Shown here piece by piece: positions 1 to 9,775 of a DNA stretch of 64,000 bases. This DNA comes from Actinomadura sp. NAK00032 (GTDB lineage: Bacteria; Actinomycetota; Actinomycetes; Streptosporangiales; Streptosporangiaceae). Where the stretch lies: positions 5,704,001-5,768,000 of the forward strand of contig NZ_CP054932.1 in assembly GCF_013364275.1 (NCBI RefSeq), written 5' to 3'. A program made the position numbers and the translations under genes. Below the pieces are notes generated by a model. The model saw only the letters and a program-made list of their open reading frames with translations. It made no database searches and had not been told where the DNA came from. Each line of letters starts with the position of its first letter. Position 1 is the stretch's first letter.

Positions 1-329
1 GCGGCCGCGACGAGGTGCGCGGTGGCGGGCTCGACGACGTCGGCGGACACTCCCGCGTAGATCAGCAGGTCCACGTCGGCGGGGGCGACGCCGGCGCCGT
101 CCAGCAGCTTGCGGCACGCGGCGGCGGCCAGGTCGGACGGGCCGTCCTGCGGCGCGGCGACGTGCCTGCGCCGCACCCCGCTGGCCCTGAGGATCAGGCC
201 GCGCGGGACGTCCAGGCCCGGGTTGCGCTCGGCGAGCCGGTCCTCCAGTTCGGCGGTGGTCAGCGTGGTCTCCGGCAGGTGCGCGGCCACCGCGGCCAGC
301 CGGGTCCACGGCGCGCCCTCGCCGGTCAC
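1..329 (-). CDS. 3-oxoacyl-ACP synthase III (FabH/KAS III-like), N-terminal part only
   Basis: The reading frame starts at a GTG whose last two bases belong to the PKS stop codon (GTGA overlap), so the two genes are translationally coupled. It runs off the left edge after about 109 residues. The visible part begins VTGEGAPWTRLAAVAAHLPE and contains LILRASGVRRRHVA, then a region ending VDLLIYAGVSADVVEP. This is the normal N-terminal third of a KAS III/thiolase fold, before the catalytic Cys. By family knowledge such proteins condense an acyl-CoA starter with malonyl-ACP or act as acyl-transfer/offloading enzymes. Coupling to a reducing PKS suggests a role in priming or release of that chain, which is inference. 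The catalytic Cys-His-Asn lies outside the window and cannot be checked. Confidence 0.75.
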   Translation of the reverse strand, partial: MTGEGAPWTRLAAVAAHLPETTLTTAELEDRLAERNPGLDVPRGLILRASGVRRRHVAAPQDGPSDLAAAACRKLLDGAGVAPADVDLLIYAGVSADVVEPATAHLVAA

Positions 330-3300
330 CGGCTCCCACCCGTCGGGACGGCCGCCACCGGGTCGGGCTCCGGTGGTCGTGGGCGCGGGGGTGAGGGAGG
401 TGTGGGAGTCGCGGCATCGGTGGTGGACAGCCCCAGGCGGACCAGGACGATCTGGGCGATGTCGGCGATGGTTCCACCGCTGCGCAGCAGTTCCAGGGGC
501 GGGATATCGATGCCGTACCGGGTCCGCACGGAGGCCATCAGCTCGCCGCCCATCAGGGAGTCCATCCCGTACTCGTCCAGCCGGCGGTCGACGGCGATCT
601 GGCCGGCCGGCAGGAGCAGCACCTCCGAGAGGACCTGCCTGATCTCCGCGACGAGGAAGGCGAGGGCCTGCTCGCGGTCCATGGCGGCCAGCGCCTCCAG
701 CACCCGCGTCCGGTCGGTGCCCTCCTCGTCCAGGCCGGCGGGCAGCAGCGCCGCCGTCATCGGACGCCGCAGGCCGGGCATGACCTGGCTGAGCCGGCCC
801 CAGTCGCACCGGCCCACCATCGCCACGCCGGCCTGCTCGGCCAGCATGTCCTCGATCGCGGCGAGCGCCTCCGCCGGGCGGGTCGCCTCACCGCCGAACA
901 CCGCCGCCAGCGTCCCGCCCTGGGCGTCGCGGGCCAGCACGCCGGTCTCGCTGAGCGCCCCGAGGGCCACCGTGAGCGCCGTCCTGCCGCGCCGGCGGCG
1001 GAGCCGGGCCAGCGCCTCCAGGTAGAGGTTGGCCGCCGCGTACGCGGACTGGCCGATGTTGCCGAGCGCCGAGATGGAGGAGTACATGACGAACATGTCC
1101 AGGTCGCGGTCACCGGTGAGGTCGTCCAGGACCAGGGCCCCGGCGATCTTCGGGTGCAGGACCGCGCGGATCCGGTCGTCGGACAGTTCGGCGAGCGGCG
1201 CGTCGTCCAGGTGCATCGCCGCGTGGACGACGCCGCGCAGCGGACGGCCGTCGGCGTCCATGTCGCGCAGGACCCGCTCCATGGCGGCGCGGTCGGCGGC
1301 GTCCGCCGCGTAGGCGCGGGCGTCGGCGCCCAGGGCGCGCAGGTCGGCCAGCAGACCGGGCGCCTCGGGCGTCCCCGCGCCGCGGCGGCCGACGAGGGCC
1401 AGATGGCGGGCGCCGCGGCGGGCCAGCCAGCGGGCGGTGGCGGCGCCGAACCCGGTCAGCCCGCCGGTGACCAGGTAGGTGCCGTCGGGGTCCAGGGCCG
1501 GCACCGTCCGCCGGGGCCGCACGCCGAACGGCTCGTCGTGCCCGAACGAGACGACGATCTTCCCGATGTGGCGGGACGAGCCCATCAGCGCGAACGCCTC
1601 CCCCACCCGGGCGGCGGGGAGGACGGTGTGCGGCAGCGCGGTGACGCCGCCGGTCCGCATCAGGGGGTAGCAGGCGGTGATCTCCCGGGCGGCGCGCTCG
1701 GGGTCCTTCCACTGCAGGGTGCCCACGTCCACCCCGAACAGCGAGATGTTGTCGCCGAACGGCCGCAGCAGCAGCGGCTTGTTCTCGAAGATGTCGCGCT
1801 TGCCCAGCTCGATGAACCGGCCGCCGTGCCGCAGCACCTCCAGGCCGCGGGTGATCGCCTCCCCGGCGAGGGAGTTGAGGACGACGTCCACGCCGCGCCC
1901 GTCCGTCAGCTCCATGACCTGGTCGGCGAAGCGGAGGCTCCGCGAGTCCAGCACGTGCTCGGCGCCGAGCGCGCGCAGCAGGTCGCGTTTGGCGGGCGAG
2001 CCGGCCGTGGCGATCACGCGGGCCCCGCAGGCGCGGGCGACCTGGAGCGCGGCCAGGCCGACGCCGCCGGCGCCGCCGTGCACCAGGACGGTCTCGCCGG
2101 CCCGCAGGCGCGCGCAGTGGATGAGCGAGTGGGTCGCCGTCACGAACGCCATCGGCAGCGTGGCCGCCTGGGTGAAGGTGAGCCCGTCAGGGACGGGCAT
2201 GGCCATCCAGGCGGCGACGACGGCGTGGTCGCCGATGCCGACGGGCCCGGCGGTCAGCACCCGGTCGCCGGGCTCCAGGTCGGTGACGCCGGGGCCGACG
2301 GCGCTGACGACCCCGGCGCACTCCAGCCCGAGCTCGTGCCATCCGTGCACCGCCTCTACGGCCTCCACGGGCAGCAGCCCGGCCGCGCGCATCACGTCGC
2401 GGTAGTTCAGCCCGGCCGCCCGGACCTCGATGGCGACCTCGCCGGCGCGGGGCTCCGCTCTGCGCTTCTGCCGCCATTCCAGGGTGAACGTCCGCCCGGG
2501 GTCGCGGACCGCGAGCTCGCAGCCGTCCCCGACGCCGGTGGACGGGACGGTGGCGGCCGGCGCCTCCCGGAGCCGCGGGACGAAGCGGCCGCGGCGGGTC
2601 AGGACGATCTCCTCCTCGTCGTCCGGCGCGAGCATCTCCGCCGCCAGGCGTTCCGCGTCCAGGGCGGGGTCGCCGGTCGGGGTGAGGCAGACGCGCCGGA
2701 CGCGCAGGCTCGGGTGCTCGTTGCCGAGGGAGCGCGCGGCGCCCCAGACGGCGGCGTCCCGCGGATGCGTCCCGGCCTCCGGCCCGCTCCCCTCCGGCCC
2801 GCTCCCCTCCGGCTCGCCCGTCTCCGGGAGGGCGCCGCAGGGGCGGGCGGCGAGCCAGAGGGAGACCTCCAGGTCGTGGGGCAGTTGCTCGCAGGCCAGC
2901 GCGATGGCGCGCAGCGCCGCGACCCGCCGGGTGATCCGCTCGACCTCCGCGGCCGGGCCGGACGCGGCGTCTTCCCCGGTGTCGTCTTCGGCATCGCCCA
3001 GGAGGACGCAGAAGGCGGCCTTGCGCGCGTCGGCGGGCACCTTCAGCGCCCACTCCCCGGGATCGGTGCCGATGCCGGACCTGGCGACCCGGGCGCCGCG
3101 GTCGCGCAGCACGTCCGCGAGCGCACCGGCCGCGCCGGGGCCGTCCTCGGCGGCGATGACCCAGGCGTCGCCCTCCCCCGCCCGCGGCAGCCGTGCGGGC
3201 GCCGTGCGGCGGGCTTGCGCGGCCGCCGGCTGCGGGGCTCCGGCCAGCAGGACCGAGAAGTCGCCGTGCTCCGGCTCCCCGCCGTCGCCGGTGGCGCCGA

Positions 3301-6300
3301 TGGCGGTGAATCCCGCGTCGACCAGCAGGTCCGACCACTGCTCGCGCGGCAGCAGCGGCGAGTCGGGACGCACGTCGCGGTCGGCGAAGCGCCAGAACTC
3401 CGCGAGCAGGCCGAAGACCGGCAGCAGCGCGCCCAGCCGGTGCGGTTCGGCGGCCAGCAGCAGCCCGCCGGGTGCCAGGAGGGCGCGCGCGTGGTCGAGC
3501 GCGGCGGTCACGTCCTCGGCCAGATGCAGGACGTTCACCGCGACCACGAGGTCGAACGCGCCCTCGGCCACGTCCTGCCCGGCGGGCGCCCGGTCGATGT
3601 CCAGCGCGGCGTATTCGACGAGGTCGGACGCGGCGAACCGCTGCCGCAGCCGGTTCACGACCGCCTCGTCCGCGTCGGTGGCCGTGTAGCGGGTGCGGTC
3701 GGCGGGCAGCGCCGGCAGCAGCGCGTCGGTGGTCCCGCCCGTCCCGGCGCCGAGCTCCAGGACGCGCAGCGGCCGGTCGGCGGGCCAGCGCCGGACGATC
3801 CCCTCCACGGCGGCGCGCACGACCCGGTTGGCGGCCGTGCACAGCGGCCCGGCGCGGTGGAACTGCTCCAGCAGGTCGGCGCCGCCACCGGCGAGGAGGC
3901 CGGCCGCGGTCTCGCGCCCGGCGAGCAGGTCGGGCAGGCGCGTGCCGATGAGGACGGTCAGGGCGGCGTGCGCGGCGAAGGCGTTGCCGCGCCAGACGAG
4001 TTCCTCGTGCAGGGTGTCGGGGCCCGCCGGCGGGGTCGTCCACCGGAGCTGCCGCGGGCCGAGCCGGCCCATCAGGCCGTGCCGTTCGAGCAGCGGCAGC
4101 GCCGGTTCCAGCAGCCGCCGGTGGTCCGACGCGGCATGGGACCGGAGCAGTTCCCGCGGGTCGAACGGCCGGGCGCGGCCGTCGGCGCCCGGTGCCCGCA
4201 GCGCGCGGGCGACGGCGTGCGCGAACGCCTCCTCGGCCCGCGCGGCGAACCGGGGGTAGTCGAGTCCGCGCCACGCCTCAAGGGCCCGGTCGGCGGTGCC
4301 GGCCGCCTCGTCGAGGAGCAGCTGCGGCTCCGCCACGGGGGCCACGCCGTCCGCGGTGCCCCGCTCGTCGGCCCCGCCGGGCCGGGGCGCGGCGCGCAGC
4401 ACCGTCTCGTACCGGGTCAGCCGGGTCGCGATGCCCCGGACGGCGCGCAGCCGGCAGCCGAGGATCTCGGCGCTGACGTTGCCGTCGGGGTCGGTGACGG
4501 TGATGTCCCAGCAGACCTCGTCGTCATACCTCGAACGTTCCCGGACGTGCAGCAGGCCCTGCGGGGACGGCCGCCCCCACAGCCGCATCGAGGCGATCGC
4601 CGCGGGCATGTAGTGCCTGCCCGCGAGCATCTCGTCCACCAGCCACACCACTCCGGCCTGGAGCGCGCTGTCGAGGACGACCGGATGCGCCTGGTAGGCG
4701 CCGTCCTCCTGCGCGTCGCACGAGTAGGAGCCCAGGATCTCCTTACCGGCGCGCCACAGGCCCGTCAGCACGCGGAAGTGCGGCCCCCACTCCATGTGGC
4801 CCTTGGCGGCGCGCGCGTAGAAGTCCTCGACGTCGACCGGCTCGCCGATGCGTGCGCGCAGTTCCGCCACGTCCACCGGCGGCGGGACCGGGCGCAGCAG
4901 GCGGCGGACCCGTCCCCGGCAGTTCTCCCGTGGCTGCCGGGTGCGGTCCTCGGCGCCGGCCACGACGACCACGCCGGTCTCGGGGTACAGCGTGGTGCTC
5001 GCGCACGTCGGCTCGGTACCGGTCGCCGCCGACAGCACCAGCGCCCGGGCGATGTCGATCCGGTCGACCTCGACCGCGCCGGCGGCCTCCGGCAGCCCGA
5101 GCCGCCCGGCGGCGGCCATCATCTCCAGGTAGCCGGTGGCGGGCATGACCGGGGCTCCGCCGGCCTTGTGGTCCAGCAGCCAGCCGAGCCGCCCCGGGTC
5201 GAGTTCGGCCGCCCACGCGGGGTAGGGCACCGGCAGCCGCTCGCCCAGCAGCGGATGCTGGACCGCCGGGTCGCCGAACCGGCTGATCCAGGTGCCGGGG
5301 CCGCCGATCCAGTACCGCTCGCGCTGCCACGGGTAGGCGGGCAGCGGCCGCACCCGGCCGGGGCGCGGGAAGTGGCGGTCCCAGTCCACGCGGGCGCCGG
5401 ACGCGATCAGGTGCGCGACCGCCGCGCGCATGGCGGACGGGCCCGGCTCTCCGCGCCGCAAGGTGGCGGCGACGGCCGCGCGGGGCCTCGCCTTGCCGAT
5501 GACGCGGCGCAGGTAGGAGCGCAGCACCGGGTGCGGCCCGACCTCCAGCAGCACGTCGCAGCCCTCGTCCGCCACCCGCTCGACGGCGGCGGCGAACCGG
5601 ACGGGCTCGCGGACGTTCCGCCACCAGTACGCCGCGTTCAGGTCGGGCCCGTCCATGAGCCCGCCGGTCACCGTCGAGACCAGCGGGATCCGGGTGCGGT
5701 CAGGCCGCAGCCCGGCCAGCGCCTCCAGCAGGCCGTCGCGGACCGGGTCCATGGCGGAGCTGTGGAAGGGGTACTCCAGGTCGAGCATCCGGAAGAAGGT
5801 CTCCCCGGCCGCCAGCTCCTCGCCGAGCGCGGTCAGGGCCTCCTCGGGGCCGGCGACGGTGACATCGCGGTCGGTGTTGACCGCGGCGACCTCCACGCCG
5901 GGATGGCCGGCCAGCAGCCGCCGGGCCGCGTCCTCCGGCAGGCCCACGGCGGCCATCCGCCCCCAGCCCCGCGCCCGCGCCTGCGCCGTGCTCCGCTCGG
6001 CGATGACCTGCGCCGCCTGCGCGGACGACAGCGCCCCCGAGACGTAGGCGGCGGCGACCTCGCCCACGCTGTGCCCGAGCACGCAGGCCGGACGCACGCC
6101 CGCCGCCTTCAGCATCTCCGCGAGCCCCGCCTGCACCGCGAACAGCAGGGGCTGCGCGACCTCCGTCGCCGCCAGGCACCACCGCTCGGCGGGCACGGCC
6201 AGCTCTTCCAGGACCGACCAGCCCAGCCTCGGCGCCAGCTCGGCGTCCAAGGCCTCGACGGCCTCGCGGAACACCTCGTCGCCGAGCAGGTCGGCGGCCA

Positions 6301-7960
6301 TCCCCGCCCACTGCGCGCCGTTGCCCGAGAACACCAGCGCGACGCGGCCGTGCTCCACCGCTTCACCGAACGCCGCCTCGCCGCCGCCCTCGTCGCCGTC
6401 CAGCAGGCGGGTCAGGGCGCGCGCGGCACCGGCGGGCGAGTCGGCGACGACCGCCGCGCGGTGCGGATGCGTGCCGCGCCGCCGGCAGGACGTGTAGGCG
6501 ATGTCGTAGAAGTCCTGGTCCGCGGTCGAGGCGAGCACCCCGGCGGCCTGGCGGGCCGCCTCGCGCAGCGCGGCCGGCGTCCGCGCCGACACCACCAGCG
6601 GCAGCGCGTTCGCGGGGTGCCCGCCAGCCGCGCCGCCCTCCTCGGACGGCGGCGGGACGGTCAGCGCGACATGGACGTTCGCGCCCCCGAACCCGAAGGA
6701 GTTGACCCCGGCCACCGGGCGGGCGGCGGCGCCGTCCAGCGGTACCGGCCGCGTCGCCACGCGCAGCCCCAGCCCGTCGAAGTCGATGGCCGGGTTCGGC
6801 GTGCCGGCGTGCAGCGTCGGCGGCACCAGCCGGTTCCGCAGCACCAGCATGGCCTTGAACAGGCCCGGCATGCCGGACGCCGGCTCCAGGTGCCCCATGT
6901 TGGACTTCACCGACCCGATCGGCAGCGGGCCGCCGGAGCGCTCCGCGCCGAGGGCCCGGCCGAGGGACAGGCACTCGGCCGGGTCCCCCGCCTGCGTCCC
7001 GGTGCCGTGCGCCTCGACGTACACGACCTCGTCGGGCGCGACGCCGGCCTCGGTGTACACCTGCCGCAGCAGCTGCTCCTGCGCGTCCGGGCTGGGCAGC
7101 GACAGCCCGAACGTGCGGCCGTCGTTGTTGGTGCCCGCCCCCAGGATCACCGCGTGCACCCGGTCGCCGTCGGCGAGCGCGTCGGCCAGCCGCTTCAGCA
7201 CCACCAGGCCCCCGCCCTCGGCGCGGACGAACCCGTCGGCGTCCGCGGAGAACGCCCGGCAGCGGCCGGTCGGCGACAGCATCGACGCCTGGCTGAACCC
7301 CACGAACGAGCCGGGGCTCAGCAGGAGGTGCATCCCGCCGGCCAGCACCACCCGGCTCCTGCCCTCGACGAGCGTCCGCCAGCCGCGCTCCACCGCCAGC
7401 AGCGACGACGAGCAGGCGGTGTCGATGCTCATGCTGGGGCCGCGCAGGTCGAACACCTGCGACAGCCGGTTCGACGCGATCGACAGCGTCGACCCCGACA
7501 TCGTGTACGGGCCGATCCCGCACGGCTCCAGCATCTGCAGCACGCCGTAGGCGGGGTCGGAGATCCCGATGAACACGCCGGTGTCGGACCCGGCGAGGGA
7601 CGCGGGGTCGATGCCGGCGTCGTCCAGCGCCTCCACGGCCGTCTCCAGCAGCAGCCGCTGCTGCGGGTCCATCGCCGCGGCCTCCTTCGGCGAGATCCCG
7701 AAGAAGGCCGCGTCGAAACCGCCCGGGTCCTCGGTCAGGAAGCCGCCCGCGCGGGTGTAGCTGCGGCTCGCCCGGGGCATCCGCTCGTCGACGAACCGGT
7801 CGGCCTCGAACCGCTCCGGCGGCACCTGCCCGACCAGGTCGTCGCCGCGCTCCAGCGCGGCCCACAGCCCGTCCAGGCCGGTGATGCCGCCCGGAAGCCG
7901 GCACCCCGCCCCGACGATCGCGACCGCGCGGCCATCGGTCCCGCCTGGCCGTTCCCCCAT
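326..7960 (-). CDS. Single-module highly reducing type I polyketide synthase (KS-AT-DH-MT-ER-KR-ACP)
   Basis: The 2544-residue protein has one complete reducing module. KS is at about 12-435, with Cys183 in DTACSSS, then EAHGTGT and NMGHLEP. AT is at about 540-860, with GHSVGE near 630 and YPFHS near 724. These AT motifs look malonyl-like rather than methylmalonyl-like. DH is at about 900-1180, with HxxxGxxxxP and DSALQ. A C-methyltransferase domain is at about 1370-1590, with LELGAGTGG. ER is at about 1800-2110, with HGGAGGVG. KR is at about 2140-2330, with TGGLTGFG and a Ser-Tyr-Asn triad in YAAAN. ACP is near 2464 (GMDSL). There is no thioesterase. All active-site motifs look intact, so an iterative, C-methylating, fully reducing synthase for a lipid-like chain is plausible. 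Start is ATG with GGGAGAGGG 7 nt upstream. A 15-bp tandem duplication (2781-2810) gives a small GSGPE repeat in the linker before ER. Confidence 0.93.
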   Translation of the reverse strand: MGERPGGTDGRAVAIVGAGCRLPGGITGLDGLWAALERGDDLVGQVPPERFEADRFVDERMPRASRSYTRAGGFLTEDPGGFDAAFFGISPKEAAAMDPQQRLLLETAVEALDDAGIDPASLAGSDTGVFIGISDPAYGVLQMLEPCGIGPYTMSGSTLSIASNRLSQVFDLRGPSMSIDTACSSSLLAVERGWRTLVEGRSRVVLAGGMHLLLSPGSFVGFSQASMLSPTGRCRAFSADADGFVRAEGGGLVVLKRLADALADGDRVHAVILGAGTNNDGRTFGLSLPSPDAQEQLLRQVYTEAGVAPDEVVYVEAHGTGTQAGDPAECLSLGRALGAERSGGPLPIGSVKSNMGHLEPASGMPGLFKAMLVLRNRLVPPTLHAGTPNPAIDFDGLGLRVATRPVPLDGAAARPVAGVNSFGFGGANVHVALTVPPPSEEGGAAGGHPANALPLVVSARTPAALREAARQAAGVLASTADQDFYDIAYTSCRRRGTHPHRAAVVADSPAGAARALTRLLDGDEGGGEAAFGEAVEHGRVALVFSGNGAQWAGMAADLLGDEVFREAVEALDAELAPRLGWSVLEELAVPAERWCLAATEVAQPLLFAVQAGLAEMLKAAGVRPACVLGHSVGEVAAAYVSGALSSAQAAQVIAERSTAQARARGWGRMAAVGLPEDAARRLLAGHPGVEVAAVNTDRDVTVAGPEEALTALGEELAAGETFFRMLDLEYPFHSSAMDPVRDGLLEALAGLRPDRTRIPLVSTVTGGLMDGPDLNAAYWWRNVREPVRFAAAVERVADEGCDVLLEVGPHPVLRSYLRRVIGKARPRAAVAATLRRGEPGPSAMRAAVAHLIASGARVDWDRHFPRPGRVRPLPAYPWQRERYWIGGPGTWISRFGDPAVQHPLLGERLPVPYPAWAAELDPGRLGWLLDHKAGGAPVMPATGYLEMMAAAGRLGLPEAAGAVEVDRIDIARALVLSAATGTEPTCASTTLYPETGVVVVAGAEDRTRQPRENCRGRVRRLLRPVPPPVDVAELRARIGEPVDVEDFYARAAKGHMEWGPHFRVLTGLWRAGKEILGSYSCDAQEDGAYQAHPVVLDSALQAGVVWLVDEMLAGRHYMPAAIASMRLWGRPSPQGLLHVRERSRYDDEVCWDITVTDPDGNVSAEILGCRLRAVRGIATRLTRYETVLRAAPRPGGADERGTADGVAPVAEPQLLLDEAAGTADRALEAWRGLDYPRFAARAEEAFAHAVARALRAPGADGRARPFDPRELLRSHAASDHRRLLEPALPLLERHGLMGRLGPRQLRWTTPPAGPDTLHEELVWRGNAFAAHAALTVLIGTRLPDLLAGRETAAGLLAGGGADLLEQFHRAGPLCTAANRVVRAAVEGIVRRWPADRPLRVLELGAGTGGTTDALLPALPADRTRYTATDADEAVVNRLRQRFAASDLVEYAALDIDRAPAGQDVAEGAFDLVVAVNVLHLAEDVTAALDHARALLAPGGLLLAAEPHRLGALLPVFGLLAEFWRFADRDVRPDSPLLPREQWSDLLVDAGFTAIGATGDGGEPEHGDFSVLLAGAPQPAAAQARRTAPARLPRAGEGDAWVIAAEDGPGAAGALADVLRDRGARVARSGIGTDPGEWALKVPADARKAAFCVLLGDAEDDTGEDAASGPAAEVERITRRVAALRAIALACEQLPHDLEVSLWLAARPCGALPETGEPEGSGPEGSGPEAGTHPRDAAVWGAARSLGNEHPSLRVRRVCLTPTGDPALDAERLAAEMLAPDDEEEIVLTRRGRFVPRLREAPAATVPSTGVGDGCELAVRDPGRTFTLEWRQKRRAEPRAGEVAIEVRAAGLNYRDVMRAAGLLPVEAVEAVHGWHELGLECAGVVSAVGPGVTDLEPGDRVLTAGPVGIGDHAVVAAWMAMPVPDGLTFTQAATLPMAFVTATHSLIHCARLRAGETVLVHGGAGGVGLAALQVARACGARVIATAGSPAKRDLLRALGAEHVLDSRSLRFADQVMELTDGRGVDVVLNSLAGEAITRGLEVLRHGGRFIELGKRDIFENKPLLLRPFGDNISLFGVDVGTLQWKDPERAAREITACYPLMRTGGVTALPHTVLPAARVGEAFALMGSSRHIGKIVVSFGHDEPFGVRPRRTVPALDPDGTYLVTGGLTGFGAATARWLARRGARHLALVGRRGAGTPEAPGLLADLRALGADARAYAADAADRAAMERVLRDMDADGRPLRGVVHAAMHLDDAPLAELSDDRIRAVLHPKIAGALVLDDLTGDRDLDMFVMYSSISALGNIGQSAYAAANLYLEALARLRRRRGRTALTVALGALSETGVLARDAQGGTLAAVFGGEATRPAEALAAIEDMLAEQAGVAMVGRCDWGRLSQVMPGLRRPMTAALLPAGLDEEGTDRTRVLEALAAMDREQALAFLVAEIRQVLSEVLLLPAGQIAVDRRLDEYGMDSLMGGELMASVRTRYGIDIPPLELLRSGGTIADIAQIVLVRLGLSTTDAATPTPPSPPRPRPPEPDPVAAVPTGGSR

Positions 7961-8057
7961 GCGCGCACCCTCTCCCGATTACATTCAGTAGTCAGATGGC
8001 CACTAAATGCTGCGACGGGTCGGGCGCGGCGGCAACAGACGCGGAAGCGCCGAAGCC

Positions 8058-8073
8058 CTACCCCCCGGGGTAG
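8058..8073. promoter_or_regulatory. CsoR-like C-rich palindrome upstream of the PKS
   Basis: CTACCCC and GGGGTAG form perfect 7-bp arms around a 2-bp centre, 98 nt upstream of the PKS start codon. The core TACCC-N4-GGGTA resembles operators of copper-sensing CsoR/RicR repressors, which is family knowledge. It also lies just after the stop of the upstream TerD gene and could act in RNA as a short hairpin. No CsoR gene is in this window. Confidence 0.4.
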
Positions 8074-8135
8074 CGGGGGCGTCACCGCCGGGCGCGCGTG
8101 TCAGTCGTAGGCGTGTCGGTCATGGGACGCCCGCG

Positions 8136-9770
8136 TCAGTCGTAGGACGCCAGGGTGCGGGCGTGCAGGCCGAGGACGTGCGAGAACAGGGCGGGGGCCT
8201 GCGCGCCGGCGGCGTCGGGCAGGACGTCGGGGGTGAGCGTCCAGTCCGCGCCGACCCACGAGTCGGCGATGGCGTCCGCGCTGGAGGGGAGGTTGTTGCA
8301 CGCCTGCCGGAGCCGGACGGCGCGCACGGACTCGGCGGCCGGGGTGTCGGTCTCCACCAGCAGCACCGGGACGCCGGCCGACGGGCCGTCCTCCACCAGG
8401 CGCAGCAGGCCGTGCGCGTCGTCGCCGTCGAGCGCGGCGCCGGCGTCGAGGATCACCACCAGCCGGACGGGCGGGCCGCCGCCGGGCGGGTCCTCGCCGC
8501 CGCCGATGCGGCGCAGGTCGACCAGGTCGAGCAGCCGGCGGACGCGTTCGGCCGCCCCGGTGCCGACGGCCACGCCGCCGCCGAGCAGCCGGGCGGAGGT
8601 GGCCGGGTCGAAGCCCTGCAGCCAGCCCGCGCCCGACAGGCCCGGCGCGTCGACGACGTCCAGCCCGACGAGCCCGGGCGGCGCCGCGGCGAGGAACCGG
8701 GTCGCCAGCGACCAGGCGTAGGCGGTGGAGTCGCCCGGCATCGTGCCCTGGGAGATCCACACGGCGCGCCGCCACGGCAGCCGCAGTACGAGCGGGATCC
8801 GCAGGTCCGGCAGTTCGGCGGTGGACAGCCGGCCGAGCAGCACGCCGCCGGCGAGGTCGGTGCGGGGCCGCCAGGTCAGCCAGGACGGCGCGTCGAACGG
8901 CGCGACCTCCGCCTCGACGTGCGGCTCCACCCGGGCCAGCTCGTCGCGGAGCTGGGCGGCGTCGGCGCGCAGCCGCTGGTCGGCGGTGGCCATCAGCTCG
9001 TCGAAGCGGCCGCGGGGCCGCCGCCCGGCGATCTCCTCGTTGCGGACGGTCAGCGCGTGGTCGGTGGCGGCGCGGAACGCGGCCAGCGAGCGGCTCGCGT
9101 CCTCCCAGACGAGCCAGCAGCGTTCGAGGTAGTCGACCTCGGAGTCGGGCGGCGGCGGAGGCGGCGGCGCGGGTGGCGGCACCGGCGGAGGCACCGGCGG
9201 CGGTACGGCCCTCGGCGGCGGTACGGCCGCGGGCGGCGGGGGCTGCGGGGTCTGCGGGGTCTGCGCGGAGGGCGGCGGGGTTCCCGGGTCGTCCACCTCG
9301 ATGCCGTGCGCGGCGACCAGCTCGGCCAGGCCGCCGCCGTAGCCCTGGCCCACGGCGCGCACCTTCCAGCCGCCCGCGCGCCGGTACACCTCCAGGCCGA
9401 TGATCGCCTGCTCGGGCCCGAGGCCGGGGACGGTGAACGCGGCGGCCGTCGCGCCGCCGGCGGTCAGCAGCACCCGCGGCGGCTCCGCCCCGAACGACGT
9501 GCCCCCGGCGAGGCTGACCGCGATGAGCACCGCGGCGACCTCGGCGGGGACCGCGTCCAGGTCGAGGTCGACGCGCTGGCCGCCGGCGTCCGACCAGCGG
9601 ACGCCCGCGGCCTGCGGGGCGTTGAAGAACACCAGGTCGGCGTCGGAGCGGACGCGCAGGTCGGGGCCGACGAGCAGGGCGCTGACGTCGACGGGCACGG
9701 CGCTGGAGACCGTCGCGGTCACCCGCCGGGCGGTCAGTGCCGCGTTGGCGCCGCGGGCGAGTTCGGTCAT
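8136..9770 (-). CDS. TerD-domain protein with polyproline linker and large C-terminal domain
   Basis: The 544-residue protein starts at ATG (MTELARGANAAL). Residues 1 to about 165 are a TerD/stress-protein domain, with the typical LVFFNAPQAAGVRW, the acidic DLDLDAVP strand and an IGLEVYRRAGGWKVRAVGQG ending. A roughly 45-residue proline-rich linker follows, encoded by G-rich repeats at about 9130-9290. The C-terminal 330 residues include WLTWRPRTDLAGGVLLGRL and a segment of alternating strands and helices (AVWISQGTMPG, VRLVVILDAG, VPVLLVETD). This could be a degenerate FtsK/P-loop-like fold without a canonical Walker A, a weak inference. TerD proteins bind Ca2+ and belong to tellurite/stress conflict systems. 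It lies 5 nt downstream of a short TerD gene on the same strand, so the two are an operon. Confidence 0.8.
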   Translation of the reverse strand: MTELARGANAALTARRVTATVSSAVPVDVSALLVGPDLRVRSDADLVFFNAPQAAGVRWSDAGGQRVDLDLDAVPAEVAAVLIAVSLAGGTSFGAEPPRVLLTAGGATAAAFTVPGLGPEQAIIGLEVYRRAGGWKVRAVGQGYGGGLAELVAAHGIEVDDPGTPPPSAQTPQTPQPPPPAAVPPPRAVPPPVPPPVPPPAPPPPPPPDSEVDYLERCWLVWEDASRSLAAFRAATDHALTVRNEEIAGRRPRGRFDELMATADQRLRADAAQLRDELARVEPHVEAEVAPFDAPSWLTWRPRTDLAGGVLLGRLSTAELPDLRIPLVLRLPWRRAVWISQGTMPGDSTAYAWSLATRFLAAAPPGLVGLDVVDAPGLSGAGWLQGFDPATSARLLGGGVAVGTGAAERVRRLLDLVDLRRIGGGEDPPGGGPPVRLVVILDAGAALDGDDAHGLLRLVEDGPSAGVPVLLVETDTPAAESVRAVRLRQACNNLPSSADAIADSWVGADWTLTPDVLPDAAGAQAPALFSHVLGLHARTLASYD

Positions 9771-9775
9771 CGGCG

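Noticed and set aside
8058..8073. Simple intrinsic terminator of the TerD-fusion gene
   Set aside because: The arms are only 7 bp with a 2-nt centre, too tight for a good hairpin, so an operator reading was preferred although not certain.
1154..8110. Very long plus-strand open frame of about 2300 codons
   Set aside because: It is antisense to the PKS, has low-complexity Gly/Ala/Arg/Gln-rich translation with no domain, and arises because high-GC DNA has few stops opposite strongly biased codons.
9130..9290. Possible tandem repeat or CRISPR-like array
   Set aside because: The irregular G-rich repeats encode a polyproline linker in frame; there are no unique spacers.
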